Source of the DNA: Anaerolineae bacterium
GTDB lineage: Bacteria > Chloroflexota > Anaerolineae > Aggregatilineales > Aggregatilineaceae
Direction of reading: 5' to 3'
Length of the DNA: 64,000 bases
Assembly: GCA_027494015.1 (NCBI GenBank)
Contig: JAOSJP010000039.1
Span: 280,603-344,602, forward strand
Made by a program: the position numbers and the translations under genes. The notes under the pieces are model-generated. The model saw nothing but the letters and a program-made list of their open reading frames with translations. It was not told the origin of the DNA and searched no databases. Below are positions 44,138-53,562 of the stretch, in pieces; the stretch's first letter is position 1, and the number at the start of each line of letters is the position of its first letter.

Positions 44138-45538
44138 ATGATCCCGGAAGAACCCAGGACGCCTTACGAAGACGATGAGTCTCCGCTCGACGAAGCCGCA
44201 AGCGATGCCGCCACACCCCCCGACGCGCCCGCTTCGCCCACCGACACGCTGATCCTGCCCCCGTCGGGCGGGCCGCCGCGCGTGGTCGCCGAGACGCCGG
44301 TCGGCGGCCTGCGCCCCGTGTACCGCGCCCCCAGTAGCGCCGAAGAGATACCGCTGCCCGCCGAAGAAGAAGTGCCGTTCACCGCCGAGGACGTGCCTGC
44401 GCTCGAAGCAGCGGACGAGGGCGCAGTGGCCGAGGCGGCAGAGGTGGTCAGCGAGACTCCGGTCGTCAGCGCAGAGGCAGAGCCGCCGGCGGAGCGCGAG
44501 CCAGACGACGACGCGATCCTTGCGGCGGAGCCGGAGCCGGAAGCTGAGCCGGTCGCCGCGCCAGAGCCGCGCAGCGCTGAGATGCTGGCTGAAACCGCTG
44601 AGGAGACCGCGACCGAAGTCATCGCCGAGATCGCAGACGCGGCTGCCGCAGAGGTGCCCGACCTGGAAGTGCCCGCATCGGTCGTGCGCGCCGTCAGCTC
44701 CGCCGCCGAAAGCCCGCCCGCCGAGCCGGAACCCGCCGTTGCCCCTGCCGCTACGGAAGAGGCGGCGGAGAGTCTGGACTCTGCGCAGGAGTGGGACGAA
44801 GATCTCTCGCCCGCGCTGGCTGCCGTGTTGTTCGGCTCGCCGCGCAGGCCGCCCGCCGAAGCTGCGCCGGAAGCCGCTCCCGCTGCCGGGCGGCCCTCCG
44901 AGACCGTCGCCGAGGCCGCCCCGCCCGCCGCCAGACCGCGCGCTGCGCAGGTTGCCGGGCCGATCCGCCTGACGGAGGAAACGCAGGCGCGGGCGCTGCC
45001 CCTCACAGCCGGGGAGCAGGCCGCGCCCGCGCCGGACGTGATGCTGACCGGCAAAGTGCGCCACACGCGCCTGGAGGAGCCGCTCAAGGACGAAGGGGGA
45101 GAGCGCGTCGTCGAGACCTGGGACTACTTCAAGCCGGACTATCCAGGGCTGGACGGACAGTTGGTGCGCGCCGTGCGCAGCGAGGAAGAGCGTTTCAGCG
45201 ACGGATCGTGGCGCTGGCGCTACGAGCGCCAGTACGCCGACGGGGGCCGCGACCGCCGCGAAGTCCGCGCCAACGCCGACCGCACCTACTTCGAGCGGGC
45301 TGACGAGATCGCGCTGCGCGATCCGGAAACGGGCAAGCGCCAGCAGATCAAAGAGGAAGCGGGTATGATTTTCGCCCCGCCGCCCCGCGAGGAGAAGCGC
45401 GGCCTGCTCAGCAGCCTGCTGCGGCGCGGTGATGACCAGCCGACCGGCCCGGCAAGCTGGCGCGCAGCGACGCCGGGCGAGATGCGCCAGGCAAGCAGAG
45501 ACGGGGGGCGGGCGTTCAAGCGGGGACTTTTCGGCTGA
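44138..45538 (+). CDS. acidic Ala/Pro/Glu-rich protein with conserved C-terminal domain
   Basis: 466 aa. The first 300 residues are low-complexity Glu/Ala/Pro (for example AEPEPEAEPVAAPEPR), probably disordered and strongly acidic. The last about 130 residues (from LTGKVRHTRLEEPLKDE through WRWRYERQYADGGRDRREV to the end) are basic and charged and look folded. A TATAAT box sits at 44093-44098, 40 bases before the ATG. No signal peptide, so it is probably cytosolic. Function unknown; the shape recalls proteins that bind nucleic acid or DNA via the basic end, but this is weak. Confidence 0.6.
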   Translation: MIPEEPRTPYEDDESPLDEAASDAATPPDAPASPTDTLILPPSGGPPRVVAETPVGGLRPVYRAPSSAEEIPLPAEEEVPFTAEDVPALEAADEGAVAEAAEVVSETPVVSAEAEPPAEREPDDDAILAAEPEPEAEPVAAPEPRSAEMLAETAEETATEVIAEIADAAAAEVPDLEVPASVVRAVSSAAESPPAEPEPAVAPAATEEAAESLDSAQEWDEDLSPALAAVLFGSPRRPPAEAAPEAAPAAGRPSETVAEAAPPAARPRAAQVAGPIRLTEETQARALPLTAGEQAAPAPDVMLTGKVRHTRLEEPLKDEGGERVVETWDYFKPDYPGLDGQLVRAVRSEEERFSDGSWRWRYERQYADGGRDRREVRANADRTYFERADEIALRDPETGKRQQIKEEAGMIFAPPPREEKRGLLSSLLRRGDDQPTGPASWRAATPGEMRQASRDGGRAFKRGLFG

Positions 45539-45625
45539 CGACGCGCTTCGTTCCCGGAGGTAGCCGGGCCTGCGGGGTCTGATGGGATTTGACATTCAAC
45601 ACGGGCAACGCACACTGGGCGTCTT

Positions 45626-45655
45626 GTAGGGGAGGGTTTGCAAACCCTCCCCTAC
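45626..45655. repeat. 30-bp perfect palindrome (R4 family)
   Basis: GTAGGGGAGGGTTTG joined to CAAACCCTCCCCTAC. May form a cruciform. Confidence 0.85.
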
Positions 45656-45732
45656 CGGTAGGTTGCCGATCATGATCGCCAAATCCCATTAGGGACTTCG
45701 GAAGCCTTTTTGCGCCGTGTCAGTTCGTCACG

Positions 45733-46929
45733 TCAGTTCGCCGCGTCGTCGGGCACCGGCGAGTCCTTGACCGTGCTGGTCGGCGGCTCCGGCTCCGGCG
45801 CAGGGAGCGCAGCGGCCAGGGCCGCCGAATCGGGCGCGCTGGCCGGCTGCACGAACACCGTGCGCGACGGGAAAGCGACCGATACGCCGCGCTCGGCCAG
45901 CAGGCCCATGACCTTCAGGTTGATGTCCTGCCTGGCCGCCTGGAAGTCCGCCCAGGCAGGGGTGTTGATGAAGCAGATGATCATGATGTCCAGCGAGCTG
46001 TCGCTGAAGGCCACGAACTGCACCACCACTGAGTCCTGCTCGATCAGCTCGTGAGCGCGCAGCATCTCGCGGATGGCCTGCACCACCGAGAGCACCTGCT
46101 GCGGCGAGCTGTCGTAGGCGATGCCAAGCGTCATATCCAGGCGGCGCTTGCTCAGGCGCGACCAGTTGGTGATGTTGGCTTTCATCACCGTGCTGTTGGG
46201 CACCGTGATCAGCGACTGGTCAGGCGCGCGGATGCGCGTGCTGCGAAAGCCGAGCGACTCGACTGATCCCTTGACCCCATCGAAGATGACGTAATCGCCG
46301 ATCTGGAACGGCTCGTCGGCCAGGATGACGAAATAGCCGAAGAGATTGGCCAGCGTATCCTGCGCAGCCAGCGCGACAGCCAGGCCGCCGATGCCCAGCC
46401 CGGCGACCAGCCCGGCCACGTCGTAGCCCCAGGAGCCGATGACCGCCGCCGCGCCGAGCACGGCGATCAGCGCCCCGCCGACCTGCTTGATAACCGGGGT
46501 CAGGCGCGCGTCGAGCAGGCTGGGGGCAACCGAGGGGTGCACCGTGCGCCGGCTGAGCGCCAGGAGCATGTCCACCGCCGGCCCCACCAGACGGTACATT
46601 CCCCAAAAGAGGCCGATGGCGATCAGCGAGTTGACCAGCGGACTCAGCGCGTTGCGGACGGTCCGCGACGGCTCCAGGGCGAGCACGGCGCTCCACAGGC
46701 CGATCACGGTGACCAGGAAGCGCGCCGGCGGTTGCAGCGCCTCGATCAGCGGTCGGTCCCAGGTGATCGGCGTGCGGCGCAGCAGGCGGCGTACCACGCG
46801 CGGGATGACGGCGGTGATGAACTGGCGGAGAAGCCAGGTCAGCAGCAGGATCGCGATCACCAGGGTCAGCCGGGTGATCAGGTTCGCCGCATCTTCGCCC
46901 AGATTGTCCTTGATGGCATCGGCCAGCAT
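45733..46929 (-). CDS. MscS family mechanosensitive channel
   Basis: 398 aa. Six predicted membrane helices (residues 15-210), with the pore-lining GLGIGGLAVALAAQDTLANLFG and the beta domain PFQIGDYVIFDGVKGSVESLGFRSTRIRAPD and ITVPNS. Released by membrane tension to let solutes out on osmotic downshock. A Pro-rich C-terminus (PAPEPEPPTST) is unusual but short. CTCCTTC (ribosome site AAGGAGGGCGCT) lies just 5' of the start. Monocistronic. Confidence 0.93.
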   Translation of the reverse strand: MLADAIKDNLGEDAANLITRLTLVIAILLLTWLLRQFITAVIPRVVRRLLRRTPITWDRPLIEALQPPARFLVTVIGLWSAVLALEPSRTVRNALSPLVNSLIAIGLFWGMYRLVGPAVDMLLALSRRTVHPSVAPSLLDARLTPVIKQVGGALIAVLGAAAVIGSWGYDVAGLVAGLGIGGLAVALAAQDTLANLFGYFVILADEPFQIGDYVIFDGVKGSVESLGFRSTRIRAPDQSLITVPNSTVMKANITNWSRLSKRRLDMTLGIAYDSSPQQVLSVVQAIREMLRAHELIEQDSVVVQFVAFSDSSLDIMIICFINTPAWADFQAARQDINLKVMGLLAERGVSVAFPSRTVFVQPASAPDSAALAAALPAPEPEPPTSTVKDSPVPDDAAN

Positions 46930-47066
46930 AGCGCCCTCCTTCGCACGCGCAGCAGGATAGACCCGCGCGCCCTGTCTGCAACGACCTTACCATGTCTGCG
47001 CGGCGGCGGCGAACCTCATCGCTCGCTCAATAATCAGACTTCCGAAGTCTCCATCCGGCCCTTCCC

Positions 47067-48104
47067 TCAGCGCAAGCTCTCGATGAGGTAGGTGAGCACC
47101 GCCTCCTCGCGCCCACGCACCACATGCGGCCCGGTGTGCGTGGCCATGACCTGATCCGCCACCAGGTCATACGTCGCCGCGCTGACCGTGATCTCGCTGT
47201 GGTCGCTGAGGCGTTGCAGGCGGCTGGCCAGGTTCACCGTGTCGCCAATGGCCGTGAAGTCCATCAGCTCTGGCGTGCCGATGATGCCGACGATGGCCAG
47301 ACCGGTGTTGATGCCCACGTTCACCGCCAGGCGGAAGTCCGGCTCCAGCGTCTCGTAGAAGCGGGGCAGCGCATCGCGGATGGCCAGGGCGGTGCGCACG
47401 GCGCGCAGGGCGTGATCGGGCTGAGGCAGCGGGGTGTTGTAGAGGGCCATCACCCCGTCACCGAGGAACTTGTTGAGCGTGCCGCCGTGCGCCTTGATCT
47501 GGCGTACCATCAGCGCGTGATAGGCGTTGAGCACTTCGATCAGGCGCGGCGGCGCAGCCAGCTCGGCCAGGCGGGTGAAGCCCTCGAGATCGGCGAAAAG
47601 GACGGTGACGATGGCCTCTGCCCCGCCAAGCTGCACGCGCGACGGGTCTTCGAGAAGCTGCTCGACGATCTCGTGAGCGACGAAACGCTCAAACGTCTGG
47701 CGAATCTGCTCGCGCTGGGCGCGCAGCGCATCCGCTTCCTCTTTGGCGCGCAGCCGGGCGGCGATGCGCGCGATCAACTCGCGGGGATGGAAGGGCTTGC
47801 CCAGGTAATCGTCGGCTCCCACGCCCAGCCCGCGCACCCGCGACTCAATGTCTACCTCCGCCGTGAGCATGATCACCGGAATAGAAGCCGTGCGCGGATC
47901 GCTGCGCAGCGCCGCGCAGACCTCAAAGCCGTCCAGCAGCGGCATGTTGATGTCGAGGATCACCAGGTCGGGCAGGTCTTGCCGGGCGCGCTCCAGGGCG
48001 GCGCGGCCATCAGCAACAGGGATGGCCTGGTGGCCCAGGTTGCGCACAATATCGTGGACCAGATCGCGACTGTCGCGGTCGTCTTCGGCCACCAGGATCT
48101 TCAT
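47067..48104 (-). CDS. receiver-class III adenylate/guanylate cyclase
   Basis: 345 aa. A receiver domain (about 1-120; LVAEDDRDSR, phospho-Asp in VILDINMPLL, LGKPF Lys) is joined by a short linker helix to a class III cyclase (about 165-345): VTVLFADLEGFTRLAE metal site, FLGDGVMALYNTP, NVGINTGLAIVGIIG, DTVNLASRLQ. A phosphorelay-driven cyclic nucleotide enzyme. Start: ATG 48104; an in-frame GTG at 48116 is possible. Lies 48 bp after the single-receiver gene (48153) and forms an operon with it. The partner kinase is missing. Confidence 0.9.
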   Translation of the reverse strand: MKILVAEDDRDSRDLVHDIVRNLGHQAIPVADGRAALERARQDLPDLVILDINMPLLDGFEVCAALRSDPRTASIPVIMLTAEVDIESRVRGLGVGADDYLGKPFHPRELIARIAARLRAKEEADALRAQREQIRQTFERFVAHEIVEQLLEDPSRVQLGGAEAIVTVLFADLEGFTRLAELAAPPRLIEVLNAYHALMVRQIKAHGGTLNKFLGDGVMALYNTPLPQPDHALRAVRTALAIRDALPRFYETLEPDFRLAVNVGINTGLAIVGIIGTPELMDFTAIGDTVNLASRLQRLSDHSEITVSAATYDLVADQVMATHTGPHVVRGREEAVLTYLIESLR

Positions 48105-48152
48105 GGCTGACGCCACCTTCGCCTGCCAGACGCCCCTGCCGGGCCGGGGGCG

Positions 48153-48518
48153 TCAGCGCAGATAGTGCTTGAGCTTGCTGGTTAGCTCGCGCATGTCAAC
48201 CGGCTTGGACACGTAGTCATCGCAGCCCGCCCGCAGCGCCTCTTCGCGGTCGCCGACCATCGCGTGGGCCGTCAGGGCGATGATGGGAATATGCGCCAGG
48301 GCCGCGTCCTGCTTAAGCTGGCGCGTCAGCGTCCAGCCGTCCATCTTGGGCAGCGACAGGTCCATCAGAATCAGATCGGGCTTTTCGGCCTGGGCCAGCG
48401 CCAGGCCCTCAACGCCGTCCTCGGCGACGAGCACGCTGTAGGCCAGCGACTGCAGCAGATCGGTGAGCAGGATGCGGCTGTCCTGGTTGTCTTCGACAAT
48501 GAGAATGCGCCTGGTCAT
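48153..48518 (-). CDS. single-domain response regulator (CheY-like)
   Basis: 121 aa of receiver only. LIVEDNQDSR pocket, phospho-Asp in ILMDLSLPKMDG, Thr in ALTAHA, Lys in VSKPVD. Likely takes phosphate from a kinase and passes it to an unknown effector. Upstream, at 48538, the sequence is a poly-G/poly-C block, so a kinase gene may have been lost. Works beside the receiver-cyclase. Confidence 0.92.
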   Translation of the reverse strand: MTRRILIVEDNQDSRILLTDLLQSLAYSVLVAEDGVEGLALAQAEKPDLILMDLSLPKMDGWTLTRQLKQDAALAHIPIIALTAHAMVGDREEALRAGCDDYVSKPVDMRELTSKLKHYLR

Positions 48519-48537
48519 GGGGTTTGGGCGGGGGGCC

Positions 48538-48808
48538 TTCTCCCCCCCCCCTCTCCCGCCGGGGGGGGCGCGGGGGGGGGGGGGGGGGGAGCGAACATAT
48601 CCCCTCCCCGGGGGGGGGGGGGGGGGGGTGGGGGGGGGGTGGGTGGTTGGGGGTGTGTTGGTGGGTGGGGTGTTGTGGGGTGGGGGGGGGGGGGGGGGGG
48701 GGTCGGGGGGCGGGTTGTGTTGTTTTCCTTCCCTCCGCCGCGGCGCCGCCCCCCCCCCCCCCCCCCCCCCCCGGGGGGGGGGGGGGGGGGGGGCGGGGGG
48801 GCTGGGGG
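48538..48808. other. low-complexity poly-C/poly-G block overlying an R1 repeat end
   Basis: C8 and G30-plus tracts, G-rich GGTGGTTGGGG runs, further C then G tracts, ending GGGGGGGCTGGGGGTGAGGTGAA. That ending is the right arm of R1, so the block sits on a repeat copy. Confidence 0.85.
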
Positions 48809-48828
48809 TGAGGTGAATGCCCCAGCCA

Positions 48829-48861
48829 GCCTTCCGAAGTTTCCGAAAACTTCGGAAGGCT
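48829..48861. repeat. CCTTCCGAAGTTT palindrome (R7 family)
   Basis: CCTTCCGAAGTTTCCGAAAACTTCGGAAGGC, an imperfect palindrome of the family seen at 4423. Confidence 0.7.
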
Positions 48862-48980
48862 CGTTATCTCCCGCACCCGCAGAAGTTGCGCCAGCAGCAA
48901 CCCTGCGCTACAGTCCGCAGCGGATTCAATCCCCATGGTCGCGCACAACTTCACCCAGCGAGAACACGAGGAACACGCCC

Positions 48981-50429
48981 ATGAGCATCGCTTTTGGCAC
49001 TGACGGCTGGCGCGCCGTCATCGCTGATACCTTCACCTTCGGCAATCTGCGCCGCGTGGCCCAGGCCGTCGCCGACTACGTGCGCCAGGAGATGGCCGCC
49101 AACGGCGACGGGGTGACGCCAGAAGTCGTGGTCGGCTTCGACACGCGCTTCCTGTCCGACCGTTTCGCCGTCGAGACGGCGCGCGTGCTGGCGGCCAACG
49201 GCATCATCACCTGGCTGGCGCGCACCGACGCCCCCACCCCGGCCATCAGCTACAACATCCTGTACAAGAAGGCGACCGCCGGGGTGGTCATCACCGCCTC
49301 GCACAACCCGCCGCGCTACAGCGGCTTCAAGCTCAAGGCGGCCTATGGCGGCTCGGCCCTGCCGGAACAGTGCGCCGAGGTCGAGCGCTTCCTGGTGCTG
49401 GCCGAGCGCGAAGGGCGCGGCCCCAACCTGATGGACTACGAGCGCGCCGTTGACGAAGGGTTGATCCGCCGCTTCAACCCCACCAACACCTACTACGAGC
49501 ACCTGGAAACGCTGGTGGACGTTGACAAGATTTCGCAGGGCGAGCTGTCCATCGTCGCCGACCCGATGTACGGCTCCGGGCGCACGGCAATTCGCTCGAT
49601 TCTGTCGCGCACGCGCTGCAAAGTGCATGAGATTCGCGGCGAGATGAACCCCGGCTTCGGCGGCATTCACCCGGAGCCAATTCGTAAGTACCTGGACATG
49701 ATGGCCGCGACGATCAATAACCTGCACGCCGACGTGGGCATCGCCACCGACGGCGACGCCGACCGCGTGGGGGCGATGGACGGCGACGGCACCTTCGTAG
49801 ACCCGCACACGATCATGTCGCTGGCCCTGCACTACCTGGCCGGCAAGCGCGGCTGGACGGGCGACGTGGTCAAGACGGTGAGCACGACGATGATGATTAA
49901 CCGCATCGCCGCCCATCACGGCCTGACCGTGCACGAGACGCCGGTCGGCTTCAACCACATCGCCGACTATATGCTCAACGGCGACGTGCTGATCGGCGGC
50001 GAGGAGTCCGGCGGGATCAGCATCAAGGGACACATCCCCGAAGGCGACGGGATTCTGATGGGGCTGCTGCTGCTGGAGATCATGGCCGACGCCAAAGCGC
50101 CGCTCAAAGAGGTCGTGGCGGGCTTGCAGCGCGAGTTCGGCCCGACCTGCTACGAGCGCACCGACTTTGCCCTGAAGAAGCCCGTGCCCAAGCGCGAGAT
50201 GGTCGCGCGGCTGCAAGCCGCCGCCCCCGCCAGCATGGCCGGGGAGACGGTGCGCGAGGTGCTGACCTTCGACGGGATCAAGTTCGTGCTGGCCGACGAT
50301 AGCTGGCTGTTGATCCGGCCCAGCGGCACCGAGCCGGTGCTGCGCGTTTACGCCGAGGCACACGACGCGGAGACGGTGCGGGCGCTGCTGGCCGCTGGCC
50401 GCGCGATGAGCGGCCTGGAGCAGCAGTAA
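48981..50429 (+). CDS. phosphoglucomutase/phosphomannomutase family protein
   Basis: 482 aa. FGTDGWR start, TASHNPPRYSG (catalytic Ser, about 105), GDADRVGAMDGDG (metal loop, about 258), GGEESGGIS, and RPSGTEPVLRVY (phosphate loop). Interconverts hexose 1- and 6-phosphates through a phosphoserine. Start at 48981 because the fold begins there, although the long frame opens earlier in an artefact zone. GAACACGAGGAAC precedes ATG. Feeds nucleotide sugar synthesis along with the epimerases. Confidence 0.93.
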   Translation: MSIAFGTDGWRAVIADTFTFGNLRRVAQAVADYVRQEMAANGDGVTPEVVVGFDTRFLSDRFAVETARVLAANGIITWLARTDAPTPAISYNILYKKATAGVVITASHNPPRYSGFKLKAAYGGSALPEQCAEVERFLVLAEREGRGPNLMDYERAVDEGLIRRFNPTNTYYEHLETLVDVDKISQGELSIVADPMYGSGRTAIRSILSRTRCKVHEIRGEMNPGFGGIHPEPIRKYLDMMAATINNLHADVGIATDGDADRVGAMDGDGTFVDPHTIMSLALHYLAGKRGWTGDVVKTVSTTMMINRIAAHHGLTVHETPVGFNHIADYMLNGDVLIGGEESGGISIKGHIPEGDGILMGLLLLEIMADAKAPLKEVVAGLQREFGPTCYERTDFALKKPVPKREMVARLQAAAPASMAGETVREVLTFDGIKFVLADDSWLLIRPSGTEPVLRVYAEAHDAETVRALLAAGRAMSGLEQQ

Positions 50430-50563
50430 GGGCGCGAGAAAGAGACTTCCGCCTAAGATCCTTTTCGAAACTATCGGGAAGTCTGGACCCTTATCCCCAA
50501 GGGCGCAGCGCTGCTGCCCCCTCTAGCGCGGAAACCGGCAGGGGCGAGGACGCCCCTATCGCC

Positions 50564-50887
50564 TCAGCGCGCCGTCTCGCCGCTCTCCCCCAGCGCGCGA
50601 TCCAGCCCCGCCGCCAGCGCCGCCAGAAACGCCGGCAGAAAGGCCGCCCACACCCCCGGCGGTACCGCCGTCAGCCGGGCAAGCTGGACGATCAGCGGGT
50701 CCGCCGGCTCATCCAGGGCGGCGATCACTTCGGCGCGATGCCCGCGCAGCGCCCGCCACAACGCCCGCGCCTGCTCCGTGACTCGTGCCCCGGCCCACAG
50801 CGACGCGGCGACCAGGGCCAGCGTGCCGAGCAGCGCGCCCAGCAGCCGCCACACGTCGAGCATTTCCCCCGCGATCCAGGTATCCAT
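50564..50887 (-). CDS. small membrane protein of the phage-like island
   Basis: 107 aa with AGGGAGAG upstream. A membrane helix at about residues 15-33 (LLGALLGTLALVAASLWAGA) and a weaker one near 75-95 (FLPAFLAALAAGL) recall holins, but no family is named. It is the last gene of the minus-strand phage-like set, 92 bp after the neighbour at 50980. TGA stop. Role unknown, possibly lysis or membrane anchoring. Confidence 0.5.
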   Translation of the reverse strand: MDTWIAGEMLDVWRLLGALLGTLALVAASLWAGARVTEQARALWRALRGHRAEVIAALDEPADPLIVQLARLTAVPPGVWAAFLPAFLAALAAGLDRALGESGETAR

Positions 50888-50925
50888 GCGTCTCTCCCTT
50901 CCAGGCGGTATGCCCTGGATGATTT

Positions 50926-50985
50926 CGGATTGCGAATTGCGGATTTCGAAATTCGAATTCCGCAATCCGAAGTTCGCAATTACAG
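50926..50985. repeat. TTGCGAATTGCGGATTT repeat (R5 family)
   Basis: Inverted words GGATTGCGAATTGCGG/CCGCAATCCG between two phage-island genes. Confidence 0.75.
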
Positions 50986-51324
50986 CACCGCCAGACCCAG
51001 TTCCCCTGCCACCAGGCGCAGCAGCGCGTCCTTGTCGGCGGAAGACCACTGCGCCCAGGGCTTGCGCAGCGCGTCAAGCGTTGACCGCCGCTCGCGCTCG
51101 GCTTGCTGATCGGCAGTCAGCTTCCCCGCGTCGTGCCCGGCGACAACCTGCCCCACCAGCTTGCGCTCGTCGGGCGTCGTCGAGTCCAGCAGGTGCACGC
51201 GCACGCTGCGCCCGTTCGCGCTCAGCCCGACCAATTTCGCGCCGAGCGCCGCCGCCAGTTCCTGATGCAGCAGGGCCAGATTCACCGTCTCCCGCTCGAA
51301 CGCCAGATCGATCATGCCCGCCAT
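50980..51324 (-). CDS. small phage-island protein
   Basis: 114 aa. MAGMIDLAFERETVNLALLH start and a middle with charged VRVHLLDSTTPDERK. No hydrophobic helix or signal. The charged, helix-rich composition and its place between other tail genes suggest a tail or chaperone function, but there is no recognised family. Upstream GAAGGAGGTGG is a strong ribosome site. Its end overlaps an R5 tract at 50985. Confidence 0.5.
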   Translation of the reverse strand: MAGMIDLAFERETVNLALLHQELAAALGAKLVGLSANGRSVRVHLLDSTTPDERKLVGQVVAGHDAGKLTADQQAERERRSTLDALRKPWAQWSSADKDALLRLVAGELGLAVL

Positions 51325-51343
51325 CAGTCCACCTCCTTCGATA

Positions 51344-51531
51344 GAGATTTCGAATTGCGGATTGCGGATTGCGAATTGAAGAGCCTACGATCTGCAATCC
51401 CAGGAGCGAGGGACGAGATGGATTGCGGATTTGCCAATTCGCAATTCGCAATCACACTCATGGGATTTCGAATCGCGGATCGCCTGCTCTTCAATTCGCA
51501 ATCCGCAATCCGCAATTCGCAATTCACCTCA
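51344..51531. repeat. dispersed ATTGCG repeats (R5 family)
   Basis: Several inverted and direct ATTGCGAATT words with a GGGATTTCG flank, filling the gap between two tail genes. Confidence 0.7.
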
Positions 51532-52059
51532 GCTTATCTCCCGCGCCACCAACACCGCCGGCACCTCGTTGGCATCGTCCACGTCGCTCGAATCGGCGTG
51601 CAGCGTGACCGTGCCGGCGCTGGTTTTCCACAGCAGCTCGAATGTGTGCTCGCCCGCGCTCAGCCCGGCGATGAGCAGCGGCCCCAGGTTGACAGCCTCG
51701 CCGATGGTCGTGCCCAGGCGGTGATTCAGCAGCCCGCCGGCGTAGTCCGCCCCCACGCGCCCCTACCCGTCCACGCGAATGTCCAGCCCCACGCGCCGCC
51801 CCACCTGGTCGGCGTGAAAGACGCCCCAGAACCAGACCAGCACATCGCCGCCGTTGGTGGTCAGCGTCGCCTTGAGGTTTGCGCTGTCCACCGCCACGAA
51901 GTCGGTCGAGGTGGTGCTGTAGGCGGCCCCGTTGTCGCGGGTGATGGCCCGCGACGGCGGGGCCTTGAGCGCGTTCAGGTTATCGCGCAGGTGCGTGTTG
52001 AGGTTCGCTGCCGTCAGCAGCTCGTCCACTTGCCAGGTTTTGGGTGTCGTCCAGCTCAT
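51529..52059 (-). CDS. phage tail-associated protein, split by one in-frame TAG
   Basis: Two same-frame parts: 98 codons from ATG 52059 (MSWTTPKTWQVDELLTAANL, common at the start of tail-fibre proteins), then TAG at 51765-51763, then 51756-51529 with GLLNHRLGTTIGEAVNL. Reading through gives one 176-residue protein with continuous beta-strand pattern. Its start overlaps the stop of the upstream tail gene (ATGA at 52056). Nonsense mutation, sequencing error or recoding are all possible. TAG is the stop of the capsid gene, so wholesale recoding is unlikely. Confidence 0.6.
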
Positions 52060-53543
52060 AGCCCCAGCCTCGTTGTGCTCCCCAGTTCGGCGTATCCGGC
52101 GTGATCCAGCAGGGCGTAGCGGCGCTCGTCGGCGCGCTCCAGATGCAGCGTCACCGTGAAGCCGCCCGCTGCCAGCTCGTACTCGACGGCATAGACCCAG
52201 TGCGCCGCCGCGCTCAGCCCCGACGCGGCGTCGGAGACGACCACCTTGTCCATCAGCCCTACGTCGAAGACGCTTGTCTCGCCGAGGCGCGCCCGGTCGC
52301 GGACGCGCAGCCGCGTCGCGGCCAGCACGGGCGTCTTGAAGCGTCCGACCAGGTATTCGGCATACGCCTGCCCGAAGACCGGGTCGGGCTGCATGGGCAG
52401 GTCGAGAGCCAGCGACCGCTCTTCGAAGCTCGCCTGGCTGCTGGCATCGCCCGCGTCCAGGGTGATCGGGTCGTAGACGCGGATCGGCTTGCCGCGCACC
52501 TGCAGGCGCGTGACGTAGAGCGGGCCGATGGCCGTGTTGGTCAGCGTGATCGCCGCGCGCGTCGCCTCAATCGCGGCGCTCAGCGCGAAGTGCGGGCTGC
52601 TGGTATAGTCGTAGCCGGAGCCGTCGGCCCGGTCGTTGACCGCGTAATCGGTCGCTGCAACGGGCGCGAGCACGTCCAGCGCGCCCACGCGCGCTCCATT
52701 CTCATCGTGGAATGGCGCGTAGAGGGTGCGCGTCTGCCCCGGCGCGACGCGCAGCACGGTGCGCGCCGTCCACAACACTTGCAGGCTGCCCACCGTCTCC
52801 ACCGGATAGACGGTCACCTGGGCGTGGTTGATCACGCTCTCGGCGTCGAGGGTCACGTCCAGCGCGTCGAGGGGAGCCGCGCTCGCTCCCGTCCCGCTGA
52901 CCAGCGCCGCGCTCACCGACGGGTCCTGCTGCTGGCGGCGCGACCAGAAGGTGGCCGTCCCGTCGCGCGCCACCCAGAAACGCCCGTACACCGCCCGGCA
53001 GATGTCTTCCAGCGCGTCGAGGGCAGTGACCCGCTCCGGCTCCCACGAGCGCCCATAGTGAGCCAGGGAGTCGCCGTTGTCGGTGATGCTCAGCGCGAGC
53101 GGCGTGTAGACGGCGTTCACCAGGTCGCTCACCGCCTCAGCGGCGGGCACCACGTCGGTGTGCGGCACGCTGACGCGGGCGCGCGCCAGGCGAGCGATGC
53201 CGTCGGTGCAGGTGATCGTCACCGCGCCGGGCCATGCCCCCGCCTCCGGCGCGATGCGCGCGATCGTCCCGCGAAAGAGCGTCCAGGTGTCGCCGCCCTC
53301 GCTGGCGCAGAGTCGCGCGGCCCGCCCCGGCAGCAGATCGCCCGCCAGTGGCGACGCGGCGTTGCCCGGCGAGAAGCGGCGGTCGTGGTTATCGAGCACC
53401 AGCTCGCAGACCCCCGGCGCGGCGACCGGCGACCGCGCCCGCGCGAATCCAGCCCGCGCGCGCACCCACCGGACGCGCGCCGTCTCGTCAGTCCACGTGC
53501 CGTCCGCAGACCAGTCCATTTCGACAGTGAAGGTGACAGCCAT
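52056..53543 (-). CDS. phage tail/baseplate-like protein
   Basis: 495 aa with AAAGGAGGGCGC before ATG. The beginning FTVEMDWSADGTWTDETARVRWVRARAG and the LDNHDRRFSPGNAASPL word match the start of many minor tail or baseplate proteins. The long middle consists of beta-rich repeats with an SVSAALVSGTG part. Ends overlap the next gene. It most likely binds the tail tip or host-facing surface. Between it and the gene at 53690 lies an R6 repeat. Strong ribosome site. Confidence 0.65.
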   Translation of the reverse strand: MAVTFTVEMDWSADGTWTDETARVRWVRARAGFARARSPVAAPGVCELVLDNHDRRFSPGNAASPLAGDLLPGRAARLCASEGGDTWTLFRGTIARIAPEAGAWPGAVTITCTDGIARLARARVSVPHTDVVPAAEAVSDLVNAVYTPLALSITDNGDSLAHYGRSWEPERVTALDALEDICRAVYGRFWVARDGTATFWSRRQQQDPSVSAALVSGTGASAAPLDALDVTLDAESVINHAQVTVYPVETVGSLQVLWTARTVLRVAPGQTRTLYAPFHDENGARVGALDVLAPVAATDYAVNDRADGSGYDYTSSPHFALSAAIEATRAAITLTNTAIGPLYVTRLQVRGKPIRVYDPITLDAGDASSQASFEERSLALDLPMQPDPVFGQAYAEYLVGRFKTPVLAATRLRVRDRARLGETSVFDVGLMDKVVVSDAASGLSAAAHWVYAVEYELAAGGFTVTLHLERADERRYALLDHAGYAELGSTTRLGL

Positions 53544-53562
53544 GCGCCCTCCTTTGAGCGGG

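Noticed and set aside
44138..45538. Cell-surface adhesin
   Set aside because: Long acidic repeats suggest it at first, but there is no signal peptide or anchor.
48409..48954. Poly-Pro/Gly ORFs at the third block
   Set aside because: Same artefact; composition is dictated by G/C tracts.
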